DNA of 42,932 bases from Caulobacterales bacterium (GTDB taxonomy: Bacteria; Pseudomonadota; Alphaproteobacteria; Caulobacterales; Caulobacteraceae): positions 1 through 42,932 of the forward strand of contig JACRBD010000028.1 in the NCBI GenBank assembly GCA_016234625.1, given 5' to 3'. Both the position numbers and the translations under genes were made by a program. Below are positions 1 to 10,100 of the stretch, piece after piece. The notes under the pieces were generated by a model, which was given only the letters and a program-made list of their open reading frames with translations, was not told the origin of the DNA and did not search any database. Every line of letters starts with the position of its first letter. The stretch's first letter is position 1.

Positions 1-10
1 ACAAATGCTC

Positions 11-53
11 GTCATCCTGAGCAGCCGGCAAGGCCGGCGTGTCGAAGGACGCA
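11..53 (+). repeat. REP-like palindromic repeat family 1, copy A (plus orientation), 3' of pepA
   Basis: GTCATCCTGAGCAG-CCGGC-AAG-GCCGG-C-GTGTCGAAGGACGCA; conserved arms shared with six other copies, inner perfect 5-bp hairpin. Confidence 0.9.
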
Positions 54-60
54 CGCTGGA

Positions 61-1539
61 TCACCCCTCGTAGTGGTCCGCCACCATCCGGTTCAGCAGC
101 CGCACGCCAAAGCCCGTGGCGCCGTCCGGAATGGTCGGGATAGTCGAGGGCTTCTTCCAGGCGGTCGAGGCGATGTCGAGGTGCGCCCATGGCAGGCCAT
201 TGACAAACTTCTGCAGGAACAGGGCGGCGGTGATCGAGCCGCCGGCCCGGCCGTTGCCGGTGTTCTTGAGGTCGGCGATCATGCTCTCGATCTGCTTGTT
301 GTACGGATCGGGCATCGGCATGCGCCACAGGGGTTCGGCCTCGGCCTTCGACGCCGCCAGAAGATTATCAGACAAGGCATCGTTATTGCTGAACAAACCG
401 GCGTAGTCGTTGCCAAGCGAGATGATGATCGCGCCGGTCAGGGTCGCCAGGTCGACCATGAACTTCGGCTTGAAGCGGTCCTGGCAGTACCAGAGGGCGT
501 CGGCCAGAACGAGGCGGCCCTCGGCGTCGGTGTTGATGATCTCGATGGTCTGGCCGGACATCGAGGTGACCACATCGCCGGGGCGCTGGGCGTTGCCGTC
601 GGGCATGTTCTCGACCAGGCCAAGAATGCCGACCGCGTTGACCTTGGCCTTGCGGCCGGCCAGCACATACATGACGCCGGCCACGGCGGCCGCGCCGCCC
701 ATGTCCCACTTCATGTCCTCCATGCCGTCGGCCGGCTTGATGCTGATGCCGCCGGTGTCGAAGCAGACGCCTTTGCCGACAAAGGCGACCGGCTGGGCGT
801 CGCCGGCGCCGTTCCACTGGATGACGGCCAGCTGGCTGTCGCGGACGCTGCCCTGGCCAACGCCGAGCAGGCTGCCCATGCCCAGCTTCATCATCGCTTC
901 CTCGTCGAGGATTTCGACCGTCAGGCCCAGCGACTCCAGCGCCTTGACCCGCCTGGCGAACTCCGCCGGGTACAGGACGTTGGGCGGCTCGGAGACCAGG
1001 TCGCGGGAGAAGTAGATGGCCTCGCCAAGCGCCTTGAGCGGGGCGAAGGCGGCGTCGGCGGCCTTCACGTCGTCGGTGTGGATCTGGACCGTCTGCAGCG
1101 ACGGCTTGGCCTCGGCCTTTTCGGTGGTGCGGTAGCGGTCGAAGCGATAGGCGGCGAGGGTCGCGCCAAGGGCCGCCTGCGCCGCTTCGGCGGCGGTCGC
1201 GCCCGGCAGCAGGACGTGCAGGGTGTCGGAGCCGCTGGTCCTGGTCGACTGGAAGGCCTGGGCGGCGAACCGCTCCGCCGCATCGGCGTTCCAGTCGGCG
1301 CCGGCGCCCACGACCACCAGCCGCTGCACATCCAGCCCCGCCGGGACCACAAGCTCGACGGTCTGGCCCGGCTTGCCGGCAAAGCGGCCGGCGGCGATGG
1401 CGCGGGTGACCGCGCCTTCGGTGGCCTTGTCCATGTCCTCGGCGGCCCAGGAGAGCTTGCCCCCCTCGAACGCCATAACGGCGACCGCGCCGCCCTTGGG
1501 GGCCCTGGTCCGGTCGGCGGCGACAAACTCGATGCGCAT
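61..1539 (-). CDS. pepA: leucyl aminopeptidase (M17 family)
   Basis: 492-aa ORF with M17 hallmark NTDAEGRLVLADAL and VGKGVCFDTGGISIKP. Confidence 0.95.
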   Translation of the reverse strand: MRIEFVAADRTRAPKGGAVAVMAFEGGKLSWAAEDMDKATEGAVTRAIAAGRFAGKPGQTVELVVPAGLDVQRLVVVGAGADWNADAAERFAAQAFQSTRTSGSDTLHVLLPGATAAEAAQAALGATLAAYRFDRYRTTEKAEAKPSLQTVQIHTDDVKAADAAFAPLKALGEAIYFSRDLVSEPPNVLYPAEFARRVKALESLGLTVEILDEEAMMKLGMGSLLGVGQGSVRDSQLAVIQWNGAGDAQPVAFVGKGVCFDTGGISIKPADGMEDMKWDMGGAAAVAGVMYVLAGRKAKVNAVGILGLVENMPDGNAQRPGDVVTSMSGQTIEIINTDAEGRLVLADALWYCQDRFKPKFMVDLATLTGAIIISLGNDYAGLFSNNDALSDNLLAASKAEAEPLWRMPMPDPYNKQIESMIADLKNTGNGRAGGSITAALFLQKFVNGLPWAHLDIASTAWKKPSTIPTIPDGATGFGVRLLNRMVADHYEG

Positions 1540-1691
1540 GGATCACTCCTGAAACCTGTCGGGCGGGCATAGTCCAACCCGTCGCGATAGGAAAGCTTGG
1601 GCGGTTGTGTCGGCCGGCGGCGGGCGTATAGAACGGGCGGCCCCCTGTTTGGGGTTTTCCCTGACTCCAAACGGGTTCAGCTTCCTCCCCG

Positions 1692-2837
1692 ATGCGTCTG
1701 ATCGAGCGCTATCTGTTCCGCCAGCTGTTGACGCCGACGCTCCTCGCGGCGGCGGCGCTTGGCGCTGTGGGGTTGCTCAGCCAGAGCCTGGGCCAGCTGG
1801 ACATCATCATCGAGCAACGCCAGACGGCCTGGGTGTTCCTCAAGGTCATCGTGCTGGCCATGCCCCAGCTGCTGAACCTGATTCTGCCCATCGCCGTGTT
1901 CGTCGCCGCCCTGATCGGGCTCAACCGCCTGCATGCCGAGCATGAGCTGGTGGTCTGCTACGCCGCCGGCATGAGCCGCTGGCGGGTGATGGCGCCGGGC
2001 ATGCGGCTGGCGGTCATGGCCACCCTGGTGGGGTTGCTGATCAATCTGTGGGTTCAGCCGGCCGCCTACCGGGCCATGCGCGAGATCTTCTACGCCGCCA
2101 AGACCGACCTGGCCGCCACCCTGGTGCGCGAGGGCGAGTTCACCGAGCCGGCGCCCCGCCTGACGGTCTACGGCCAGACGGTCGAGAGCGACGGCAAGAT
2201 CCTCAACCTGTTCATCCATCACCGCACCGAAAAGGGCGGCGCCACCACCTACACGGCCAGGGAGGGCCGCATCACCTACCGCGGCGGCCAGCCGGTGCTG
2301 GTGATGCGCAACGGCTCGAACCAGGAGTTCTCCCGCACCGGGGTGCTGAACTACCTGTCGTTCGAGGAATACGCCCTGGACCTGACGCCCTTCCTCAAGA
2401 CCCGGGACGGGGTCACCTACGAGGCTTCGGACCGCTATCTGCACGAACTGCTGTTCCCCGACCTGAGCAAGCCCTACGAGCGCAAGAACCGCGACAAGCT
2501 GGCCGCCGAGGGGCATGCCCGCCTGGCCTCCCCGCTCTACAGCATCGCCTTCATGGCCATGGCCTTCGCCGCCGTGCTGGGCTCCAGTTTCAGCCGCCTG
2601 GGCTACGGCCGGCGGATCGCCGTGGCCGGGGGCGTCGCGGCCCTGGTCCGGATCATCGGCTTCGCCGTGCAGTCGGCCTGTGAAGACAGTCCCGAACTGA
2701 ATTTCCTGCAGTACCTGATCCCGATGATCGCCACCGTCTGGGCCTTCGGGCAGCTGTTCCGCCAGGTCGAGCGCCGCTCCGGCTGGCGCGAATGGCTGCC
2801 GTTCGTCGGCGGCAAGGCCCGCGGAGCAACTGCATGA
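1692..2837 (+). CDS. lptF: LPS export ABC transporter permease LptF
   Basis: YjgP/YjgQ-family permease (MRLIERYLFRQLLTPTLLAAAALGAVG), next to lptG and lptD. Confidence 0.93.
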   Translation: MRLIERYLFRQLLTPTLLAAAALGAVGLLSQSLGQLDIIIEQRQTAWVFLKVIVLAMPQLLNLILPIAVFVAALIGLNRLHAEHELVVCYAAGMSRWRVMAPGMRLAVMATLVGLLINLWVQPAAYRAMREIFYAAKTDLAATLVREGEFTEPAPRLTVYGQTVESDGKILNLFIHHRTEKGGATTYTAREGRITYRGGQPVLVMRNGSNQEFSRTGVLNYLSFEEYALDLTPFLKTRDGVTYEASDRYLHELLFPDLSKPYERKNRDKLAAEGHARLASPLYSIAFMAMAFAAVLGSSFSRLGYGRRIAVAGGVAALVRIIGFAVQSACEDSPELNFLQYLIPMIATVWAFGQLFRQVERRSGWREWLPFVGGKARGATA

Positions 2838-3982
2838 ACCAGGGCATCGGGCGCCTCGAACGCTATGTCCTGACCCGCACGCTCGCGGGCGTTCTGGGCG
2901 CGCTGGCGGTGATTGGCGCGGTGATCCTGCTGATCGACTTCGTCGAGGTGTCGCGCACGGTGGGCGGCCGGGGCGACGCGGGTTTCCCGCGCCTCCTGTG
3001 GCTGACCATGCTCAAGGCGCCGTCGACCATCCTGACCCTGTTGCCGTTCGCCTTCCTGTTCGGGACGCTGGCGGCCTTCGTCGGCCTCAACCGGCGCAGC
3101 GAGCTGATCGCCATGCGCGCCGCCGGAGTCTCGGCCTGGCGCTTCATCCTGCCCGCCGCCGTGGCCGCCTTCGTGGTCGGCGCGGTGACCGTGGCCGCGC
3201 TCAACCCGCTGGCGGCGATGCTGGGCGCCGCGTTCGAGCAGTCGCGCACGGCGATCACCGCGGAGTTCCAGACCTCGGCGGCGAAGGACACCTGGCTGCG
3301 CCAGGGCGACGCCAGCTCCCAGGTGGTCATCCGGGCCCGCTCGCACGACGAGATCAACGGCACGGTGCGCCTGAAAAACGTCTCGATGTTCGTCTACCGC
3401 GTGACGCCGAGCGGGGGGCTGGAGTTCTCGCGCCGGCTCGAGGCCGAGGAGGCGCGTCTGATGCCCGGCTACTGGCGACTGCGCGGCGTGCGCGAGGCGG
3501 CGCCGGGGGCCGGATCGGTGCGGTCCGAGACCCTGTCGATTCCCTCGACCCTCGACGAACAGGCGGCCATCGAACGCTTCACCACCCCTGACGCGATCGC
3601 CTTCTGGCGCCTGCCGGCGACCATCCGCGGCACCGAGGCGGCGGGCTTCTCGGCCCTGCCCTATCGCCTGAGGCTGCACCAGCTGCTGGCCACGCCGCTG
3701 CTCTATGCCGCCCTGTCGGTGCTGGCGGCGGCCTTCTCGCTGCGGCTGATGCGGCTGGGCGGCCTGGCGGCCCTGGCCGGGTCCGGCGTGGCGCTGGGTT
3801 TCATCTTCTTCTTCTTCAACCAGTTCTGCGGCGCGCTGGGCAAGGCCGAGATCCTGCCCGCCTTCGCCGCCGCGTGGGCGCCGCCGCTATTGGCGCTGTT
3901 ATCGGGACTGACCTTGCTTTGCTATACGGAGGACGGCGGAATCGTGCGGGGGCGCGTCGCCGGGAGAAAGACCGCGCCATGA
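2834..3982 (+). CDS. lptG: LPS export ABC transporter permease LptG
   Basis: Second YjgP/YjgQ permease (MNQGIGRLERYVLTRTLAGVLGAL); ATG at 2834 overlaps the lptF stop (ATGA). Confidence 0.93.
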   Translation: MNQGIGRLERYVLTRTLAGVLGALAVIGAVILLIDFVEVSRTVGGRGDAGFPRLLWLTMLKAPSTILTLLPFAFLFGTLAAFVGLNRRSELIAMRAAGVSAWRFILPAAVAAFVVGAVTVAALNPLAAMLGAAFEQSRTAITAEFQTSAAKDTWLRQGDASSQVVIRARSHDEINGTVRLKNVSMFVYRVTPSGGLEFSRRLEAEEARLMPGYWRLRGVREAAPGAGSVRSETLSIPSTLDEQAAIERFTTPDAIAFWRLPATIRGTEAAGFSALPYRLRLHQLLATPLLYAALSVLAAAFSLRLMRLGGLAALAGSGVALGFIFFFFNQFCGALGKAEILPAFAAAWAPPLLALLSGLTLLCYTEDGGIVRGRVAGRKTAP

Positions 3983-6234
3983 GCCATGCTCGACGCCTTT
4001 CCGGACGCGCCGGCCTGCTCGCCGGCGGGGCCCTGATCGCCCTGGCCGCCGCCGCGCCCGCGACGGCCCAGGGTGCCCCGACAGCCCCGGTCGCCGCCGC
4101 CGAGGACGATGGACTGGGCGCGCGCGGCTTCTATCTGGAATCGGACCTGCTGATCCAGGACGACGCCAACCAGATGGTCACGGCCAGGGGCGACGTGGAG
4201 GTCCGCTATCGCGGCCGCACCGTGCGCGCCGGCGAACTGACCTACGACATCAGGAGCGGGGTGATCACCGCCCGCGAGAACGTGGTGATCATCGATCCGT
4301 CGGGCGGGGTCAGCTTCGCCAATGTGATGATCCTCGACGAGGAGCTGCGCGCCGGCGTGGCCGAGGGCTTCTCCGCCCGCCTGGCCGGCAATGTGAAGAT
4401 CGCCGCCGCCACCGCCGTGCGCCGCAGCGACGCGGTCAACGAGCTGAACAAGGCGATCTACACCCCCTGCGAAATCTGCGCCGCCGACCCGACCCACCCG
4501 CCGACCTGGTCAATCCGGGCGGACAAGGTGGTCCAGGATCGTGACAAGCAGCTCATCTACTACCGCAACGCCGTCATCGAGCTGTTCGGCGTACCGGTAT
4601 TCTACGCGCCGGTGTTCTGGCACCCCGACCCCAGCGCCGAGCGCAAGTCGGGCCTGCTGCAGCCCAAGATCGTCGCCTCGGCGCGCCGTGGCCTGTCCTA
4701 CGAACAACCCTATGCCTGGATCATTTCGCCGTCGGAAGATCTGGTCATCAGCCCCCAACTGAACACCAATGTGAATCCGTTCCTGAACTTCCAGTGGCGG
4801 CGGCGGTTCACCAACGGCCAGATCAACGCCCGCTTCGGCTACACCTACGAGCGTGATCTCGACGGCGACGGCGACCGTATCGGCGACCTGACCTCGCGCA
4901 GCTATGTCCTGGCGGACGGCCTGTTCGATCTGGAGAACCACTGGCGCTGGGGCTTCGCCGCCGAGCGCGCCTCCGAAGACCTGGTGTTCGACAAGTACGA
5001 CGTCGGCGACGTCTACGCCCAGCGCGGCCTGGTCGCCTCGGACGACAAGCGCCTGACCTCGCAGATCTACGCCGTGCGGCAGGACGAGCGGTCCTACTTC
5101 AGCGTCGCGGCGATCAGCTTCCAGGGCCTGCGCCCCGGCGACAATGACCGCACCTTCCCGACCATCGCCCCGTTCATTGAGGGCCGCTGGCAGCCGGAAG
5201 GGCCGGTGTTCGGCGGACGACTGCGGGTTCAGGGCAGCGCCGTGGGCCTGACGCGCGAGCAGTCGCAGTTCGTCGCGGCCCAGCCCGGCGCCGACAGCCG
5301 CCGGGCCACGGCGGGTTTCGACTGGCGCAGCACCTATACCTACGCCAGCGGTCTGCGGATCTCGCCCTTCGCCCAGGCTCGCGGCGACGTCTACAGCCTT
5401 AGCGACCTGGCGCCGCCCAACGCGGGCCAGGACGAGACCGTGACCCGCGCCCTGGGCGTGGCCGGGATCGACGTCAGCTATCCCCTGTTCCGGCGGGACG
5501 GCGACCGGACGATCGTCCTCGAACCCCTGTTGCAGGTGGCCCTGTCGCCGGACACCGACCGCGACCCGCTGATTCCCGACGAAGACAGCACGGTGCTGGA
5601 GTTCGATGAAACGAACCTGATGCGGGCGGACAAGTTCCCCGGCTTCGACCTCTACGAGGGCGGCCAGCGGATCAACGCCGGCTTGCGGGCCACGGCCCTC
5701 TACGACGACGGCCGCGGCATCAGCGTCCTGGTCGGCCGCAGCTTTCGCGCCAAGGACGACACCCAGTTTCCCGCCCGGAGCGGTCTGCGGCCCAAGGCCT
5801 CCGACTGGATCGTCGCCGCCGAGGGGGCGCCGATCGACGGCCTGAGCTTCTTCACTCGGGCCCGGTTCGACGCGGCCGACTGGGGCGTGCGGCGGATGGA
5901 AGCGGGGGTCAACGTCGAGTTCAACCGCGCCCGCGGCTTCGTTCGCTACCTGCGGGACAACCAGGACATCACCGGCGTCCAGCGCGAAGACATCGACTTC
6001 GCCGGCGAGGTCATGATCGCGGGCAACTGGGGCGTGACCTTCGCCGGGGTGCGGGATGTCGAAGGCGACATCTGGCGGCGGCAGGAATTCGGCGGCCTCT
6101 ACCGCGACGACTGCCTCGATCTGGCGGTCGTCTGGGTGCACGAAGAGACCTACAACCGCTCGCTTGGTCCGTCGGACTCGGTGATCCTGCGCCTAACGCT
6201 CGCCACATTGGGCGATAAAGGCTACAGGCAATGA
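3979..6234 (+). CDS. lptD: LPS-assembly protein LptD (outer-membrane translocon)
   Basis: Signal peptide, OstA-like N-domain and beta-barrel-rich C-terminus; start at 3979 overlaps the lptG stop; followed by surA. Confidence 0.92.
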   Translation: MSHARRLSGRAGLLAGGALIALAAAAPATAQGAPTAPVAAAEDDGLGARGFYLESDLLIQDDANQMVTARGDVEVRYRGRTVRAGELTYDIRSGVITARENVVIIDPSGGVSFANVMILDEELRAGVAEGFSARLAGNVKIAAATAVRRSDAVNELNKAIYTPCEICAADPTHPPTWSIRADKVVQDRDKQLIYYRNAVIELFGVPVFYAPVFWHPDPSAERKSGLLQPKIVASARRGLSYEQPYAWIISPSEDLVISPQLNTNVNPFLNFQWRRRFTNGQINARFGYTYERDLDGDGDRIGDLTSRSYVLADGLFDLENHWRWGFAAERASEDLVFDKYDVGDVYAQRGLVASDDKRLTSQIYAVRQDERSYFSVAAISFQGLRPGDNDRTFPTIAPFIEGRWQPEGPVFGGRLRVQGSAVGLTREQSQFVAAQPGADSRRATAGFDWRSTYTYASGLRISPFAQARGDVYSLSDLAPPNAGQDETVTRALGVAGIDVSYPLFRRDGDRTIVLEPLLQVALSPDTDRDPLIPDEDSTVLEFDETNLMRADKFPGFDLYEGGQRINAGLRATALYDDGRGISVLVGRSFRAKDDTQFPARSGLRPKASDWIVAAEGAPIDGLSFFTRARFDAADWGVRRMEAGVNVEFNRARGFVRYLRDNQDITGVQREDIDFAGEVMIAGNWGVTFAGVRDVEGDIWRRQEFGGLYRDDCLDLAVVWVHEETYNRSLGPSDSVILRLTLATLGDKGYRQ

Positions 6235-7643
6235 AATTCGGCCGGATCGCAGCGTCCCCGCCGGGCCAAACACTCAAGGGAACGACCAGATTGATGAAGT
6301 CGGCGCGTAGCATGACGGGCTTGGCTATGGCGGCCGTGTCCGCCCTGAGCCTCGGTCTCGCTCCCATGGCGTCCGCCCAGGACGCCGGTCTGGCCAGCAT
6401 GGCCACGCCGACCGCTCCGGTCGTCCCGCAAGCGCCCCTGCCCACGGTGTCCGAAAGCGTGGCGGCCATCGTCAACGACGACATCGTCTCGACCTACGAC
6501 CTGGTCCAGCGCATGCGGCTGCTGGCGATCACCTCGGGCATTCAACCCGACGAGAACAACCTGCAGCAGCTGCAGCGTGAAGCGCTTCGCGGCCTGATCG
6601 AGGAGCGCCTGCAGATCCAGGAGCTTCGCCGCATCGAAAAAGAAAACAAGATCGATATCATCGCCAGCGACCCCGAGGTCGATGCGGCCCTGGCCGACAT
6701 GGCCCGCGGCGCCAACAACATGACCGCCGAACAGCTGGTCGGCCAGCTGGCCGCCGCCGGCATTGGTCCCGAGACCCTGCGTGCGCAGCTTCGCGCCGAG
6801 ATCAGCTGGCAGGGCTACATCAACGGCCGCTTCCGGTCGCGCCTGCGCATCGGCCGCGACCAGGTGAAGGCCACGCTCGACCGGCTGGCGCTGGCCGCGA
6901 CAAGGCCGCAGTACCAGATCAGCGAAGTCTATATCGAAGCCTCGCGGGTCGGCGGCATGCAGGTGGCCTACCAGGGCGCCCAGTCGCTGATCGACCAGAT
7001 GAAGCAGGGCGCGCCCTTCCCCGCGGTGGCCCGACAGTTCTCCGCCTCGCCGACGGCGGCCAACGGCGGCGACGCGGGCTGGATCAGCGCGGGTGAAATG
7101 CCGGCCGAGGTTGAAGCCGTGCTCGACCAGATGCCGGCCGGCAACCTGTCGCCGCCGATCGCCACCCAGGACGGCGTCTACATCATCTATCTGCGCGACA
7201 AGCGCGCCGGGTCTAACGTGACGCTGGTGTCGCTCAAGCAGGTCGCCGTTCCGCTGGCCGAGGACGCCACGGCCGAGCAGATCCAGGCCGCCGCCGTGGA
7301 ACTTGAAGCCCTGCGTCCGAAAGTGACCGGCTGCGCCGATCTCGAGGCCAAGGCCGCCCTGGATCCGGGCGTGCTTGCCGGCGATCTGGGCGAGGCTGAA
7401 ATCAGCGGCCTCGCCGACGGCTTCCAGCAGGCGGTGGCCAACACGCCGGACGGCCAGCTTTCGCAGCCCATCCGCACCCAGATGGGCCTGCACCTGGTCA
7501 TGGTCTGCGGCCGCCGCTCCAGCGGCGCGCAGCTGCCCACCCCTGAACAGGTCGAGGGCCGGCTGATCAGCCTGCAGCTGGCCAACATCTCCAAGCGCAT
7601 CCTGCGCGACCTGCGCACCAGCGCGACCATCGAGACGCGGTGA
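6231..7643 (+). CDS. surA: periplasmic peptidyl-prolyl isomerase/chaperone SurA
   Basis: SurA N-domain (AAIVNDDIVSTYDLVQRMRLL) plus parvulin domains; ATGA overlap with lptD. Confidence 0.9.
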   Translation: MKFGRIAASPPGQTLKGTTRLMKSARSMTGLAMAAVSALSLGLAPMASAQDAGLASMATPTAPVVPQAPLPTVSESVAAIVNDDIVSTYDLVQRMRLLAITSGIQPDENNLQQLQREALRGLIEERLQIQELRRIEKENKIDIIASDPEVDAALADMARGANNMTAEQLVGQLAAAGIGPETLRAQLRAEISWQGYINGRFRSRLRIGRDQVKATLDRLALAATRPQYQISEVYIEASRVGGMQVAYQGAQSLIDQMKQGAPFPAVARQFSASPTAANGGDAGWISAGEMPAEVEAVLDQMPAGNLSPPIATQDGVYIIYLRDKRAGSNVTLVSLKQVAVPLAEDATAEQIQAAAVELEALRPKVTGCADLEAKAALDPGVLAGDLGEAEISGLADGFQQAVANTPDGQLSQPIRTQMGLHLVMVCGRRSSGAQLPTPEQVEGRLISLQLANISKRILRDLRTSATIETR

Positions 7644-8644
7644 CGACGGCGCCACTGGCTCTGAGTCTGGGCGATCCCGCCGGGATCGGACCCGAGATCA
7701 CGGTCAAGGCCTGGCGGGCGCTGCGCGAGCAGGGTCCGGCCTTCATGGTTGTGGGCGACGCCCAGGCCCTGGCCTCCGCCCCCGGCCCCCCTGCCCCCAT
7801 CCGCGCGGTCACTGGCCCCGAGGAGGCCCTGCGGGTGTTTTCCGCCGCCATCCCGGTGCTCGATCTTCCGCTGGCCGCTCCGGTGGTCGCCGGCCAACCC
7901 AACCCGGCCAACGGCGGCGCGGTGATCCGCTGGATCGAGACCGGGGCCGGCCTGGCCCTCTCCGGCGCGGTCAGCGGCCTGGTCACCGCCCCGATCGCCA
8001 AGGCCCCGCTCTACGCCGCCGGCTTCCGATTCCCCGGCCACACCGAGTTCCTCGCCGACCTGACCGACGATGGCCGCCGCGATGGCCCGCGCGGGCCGGT
8101 GATGATGCTGGTCGCCGCCGACCTGCGGGTGGCGCTGGTGACCATCCACGCCCCCCTGGCCGCCGTGCCGGGCCTGCTGACCATAGAGACGGTGGTCAAC
8201 GCGGGGCTGGTGACCGCCCAGGCGCTGAAGCGCGATTTCGGCATCGCCCATCCGCGTCTGGTCCTGGCGGGCCTCAACCCGCACGCCGGCGAGTCCGGAA
8301 CCATCGGCCGCGAGGAGATCGACATCCTGGGCCCCGCCGCCCGGACCCTTGCCGACCTGGGGGTGTCCCTCCGGGGCCCCCTGCCCGCCGACAGCCTGTT
8401 CCATGCCGAGGCCCGCGCGACCTATGACGCGGCCCTGTGCCTCTATCATGACCAGGCCCTGATCCCGGTGAAGATGCTCGACTTCTGGGGCGGGGTGAAC
8501 GTCACCCTGGGCCTGCCGATCGTGCGCACCTCGCCCGACCACGGCACCGGGTTCGACATCGCCGGACGGGGCCTGGCCCGTCCCGACAGCATGATCGCGG
8601 CGATCCGGCTGGCGGCGCAGATCGCGGCGCGCCACGGCAGCTGA
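7640..8644 (+). CDS. pdxA: 4-hydroxythreonine-4-phosphate dehydrogenase
   Basis: PdxA motifs GDPAGIGPEI, GHTEFLADL, LNPHAGE; GTG start overlapping the surA stop. Confidence 0.95.
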   Translation: MTTAPLALSLGDPAGIGPEITVKAWRALREQGPAFMVVGDAQALASAPGPPAPIRAVTGPEEALRVFSAAIPVLDLPLAAPVVAGQPNPANGGAVIRWIETGAGLALSGAVSGLVTAPIAKAPLYAAGFRFPGHTEFLADLTDDGRRDGPRGPVMMLVAADLRVALVTIHAPLAAVPGLLTIETVVNAGLVTAQALKRDFGIAHPRLVLAGLNPHAGESGTIGREEIDILGPAARTLADLGVSLRGPLPADSLFHAEARATYDAALCLYHDQALIPVKMLDFWGGVNVTLGLPIVRTSPDHGTGFDIAGRGLARPDSMIAAIRLAAQIAARHGS

Positions 8645-8651
8645 ACGCGCC

Positions 8652-8696
8652 TGCGTCCTTCGACACGCCCCGCTGCGCGAGGCTGCTCAGGATGAC
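8652..8696 (-). repeat. Repeat family 1, copy B (minus orientation)
   Basis: TGCGTCCTTCGACACG-CCCCGC-TGC-GCGAGG-CTGCTCAGGATGAC. Confidence 0.9.
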
Positions 8697-8723
8697 GTGT
8701 TCAGTTGGACGGCAATAGTCTAC

Positions 8724-8764
8724 GTCATCCTGAGCAGGCCCGAAGGGCCGTGTCGAAGGACGCA
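8724..8764 (+). repeat. Repeat family 1, copy C (plus orientation), abutting the rsmA start codon
   Basis: GTCATCCTGAGCAGGCCCGAAGGGCCGTGTCGAAGGACGCA; exact reverse complement of copy D. Confidence 0.93.
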
Positions 8765-9580
8765 ATGACCCGTATCGAAGACCTCCCTCCCCTGCGGGAC
8801 AGCCTCGGCGAGCACGGGCTGCTGGCCGACAAGAGTTTCGGCCAGCACTTCCTGCTGGACCTCAACATCACCCGCAAGATCGCCCGGCTGGCCGGCCCGC
8901 TGGAGGGCCAGACGGTCATCGAGGTGGGGCCGGGCCCAGGCGGCCTGACCCGCGCCCTGCTGGAAGCCGGCGCCCGTGTGGTGGCGGTGGAGAAGGACGC
9001 CCGCTTCCTGCCCCTGCTTGAGGAACTGGCGGAGGCCGCCGACGGCCGCCTGACCCTGGTCCAGGGCGACGCCCTGAAGGTCGACGAGGCGGCCCTGGCG
9101 GGCGGCCCGGGCCATGTGGTGGCCAACCTGCCCTACAACGTCGGCACCCCACTGCTGATCAAATGGCTGACCGGCCCCTGGCGGCCGATCTCCATGACCC
9201 TGATGTTCCAGAAGGAAGTCGCCGACCGCATCGCCGCGGGGGTCAATGACGGCGCCTACGGCCGGCTGGCGGTGGTCTGCCAGGCCCTCTGCCAGGCCAA
9301 GGTGGTCATGGACCTGCCGGCCCGCGCCTTCACCCCGCCGCCAAAGGTCGCCTCCGCCGTGGTGCGGCTGGACCCGCTGGCCGAGCACCCGACGGCGGCC
9401 GAGATCGCCGCGCTGGAAAAGGTCACGGCGGCGGCGTTCGGTCAGCGCCGCAAGATGCTCCGCTCCAGCCTCAAGGTGCTGGGCGGCGAAGCCCTGTGCG
9501 TGAAGGCGGGGATCGACCCGAACGTGCGGGCCGAAACGGTGCCGGTGGAGGGGTTTCTGGCCCTGGCGAGGGCGCTTTAG
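8765..9580 (+). CDS. rsmA: 16S rRNA (adenine(1518)-N(6)/adenine(1519)-N(6))-dimethyltransferase
   Basis: KsgA/RsmA motifs [36 protein letters not shown]; the upstream TTG-initiated extension is repeat sequence, so start is set at 8765. Confidence 0.94.
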   Translation: MTRIEDLPPLRDSLGEHGLLADKSFGQHFLLDLNITRKIARLAGPLEGQTVIEVGPGPGGLTRALLEAGARVVAVEKDARFLPLLEELAEAADGRLTLVQGDALKVDEAALAGGPGHVVANLPYNVGTPLLIKWLTGPWRPISMTLMFQKEVADRIAAGVNDGAYGRLAVVCQALCQAKVVMDLPARAFTPPPKVASAVVRLDPLAEHPTAAEIAALEKVTAAAFGQRRKMLRSSLKVLGGEALCVKAGIDPNVRAETVPVEGFLALARAL

Positions 9581-10056
9581 CTAGGCCGAACCGGCGCGCC
9601 TGGCCTCGATACACGATAGAATAGGTAGCCAGCCAGCATGGCGCAGATCAGATAAAGAAGGCCGTTTGGCGCCGGACGCACCCATTCGGCGACCTCCACG
9701 TCCGTGGTATAAATTGGATGGTAGCGGATGACGACCGTCCGCCCCGTCCAGCTTCGGCGTACCGCGTCGGTCCCCAGATGGGGAAAATAACAAGCTCGGT
9801 GTTCCTGTGTTTGTGCGCCCGCTTCATGCCGCCTGTAGGCGACCACAGGCGTCCAGCCCCGGCAGCGTCGCCCATTGCTGTAGTCGAAACGGATGATCGT
9901 GCCTTCGGTCGACGTCCATGCCGCGTGCTCGCGGACGATGAATCGGTCGAGCCCGTACATAAAGGGGATCGCCAGTAGCGGAATGAGGACGGCCAGAGCA
10001 GCGACCGCGTAGCGAGCCCTCGGCGTCATTCCAAGTGGGAGTATGGCAGACCTCAT
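9577..10056 (-). CDS. hypothetical membrane protein, DUF3592-like
   Basis: C-terminal part of a longer ORF; TM helix, GxxxPVVAYRR-type segment and a second TM helix. Start uncertain (10056 or 10029). Confidence 0.6.
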   Translation of the reverse strand: MRSAILPLGMTPRARYAVAALAVLIPLLAIPFMYGLDRFIVREHAAWTSTEGTIIRFDYSNGRRCRGWTPVVAYRRHEAGAQTQEHRACYFPHLGTDAVRRSWTGRTVVIRYHPIYTTDVEVAEWVRPAPNGLLYLICAMLAGYLFYRVSRPGAPVRPS

Positions 10057-10100
10057 GCCGAGCGATGCCTTGTGACCAACGCGCAAATCATTGCCCGCCC

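Noticed and set aside
73-1572. 499-aa plus-strand ORF opposite pepA
   Set aside because: Antisense shadow of pepA with no recognisable motifs
4510-6141. 543-aa minus-strand ORF opposite lptD
   Set aside because: Antisense shadow with no domain signature
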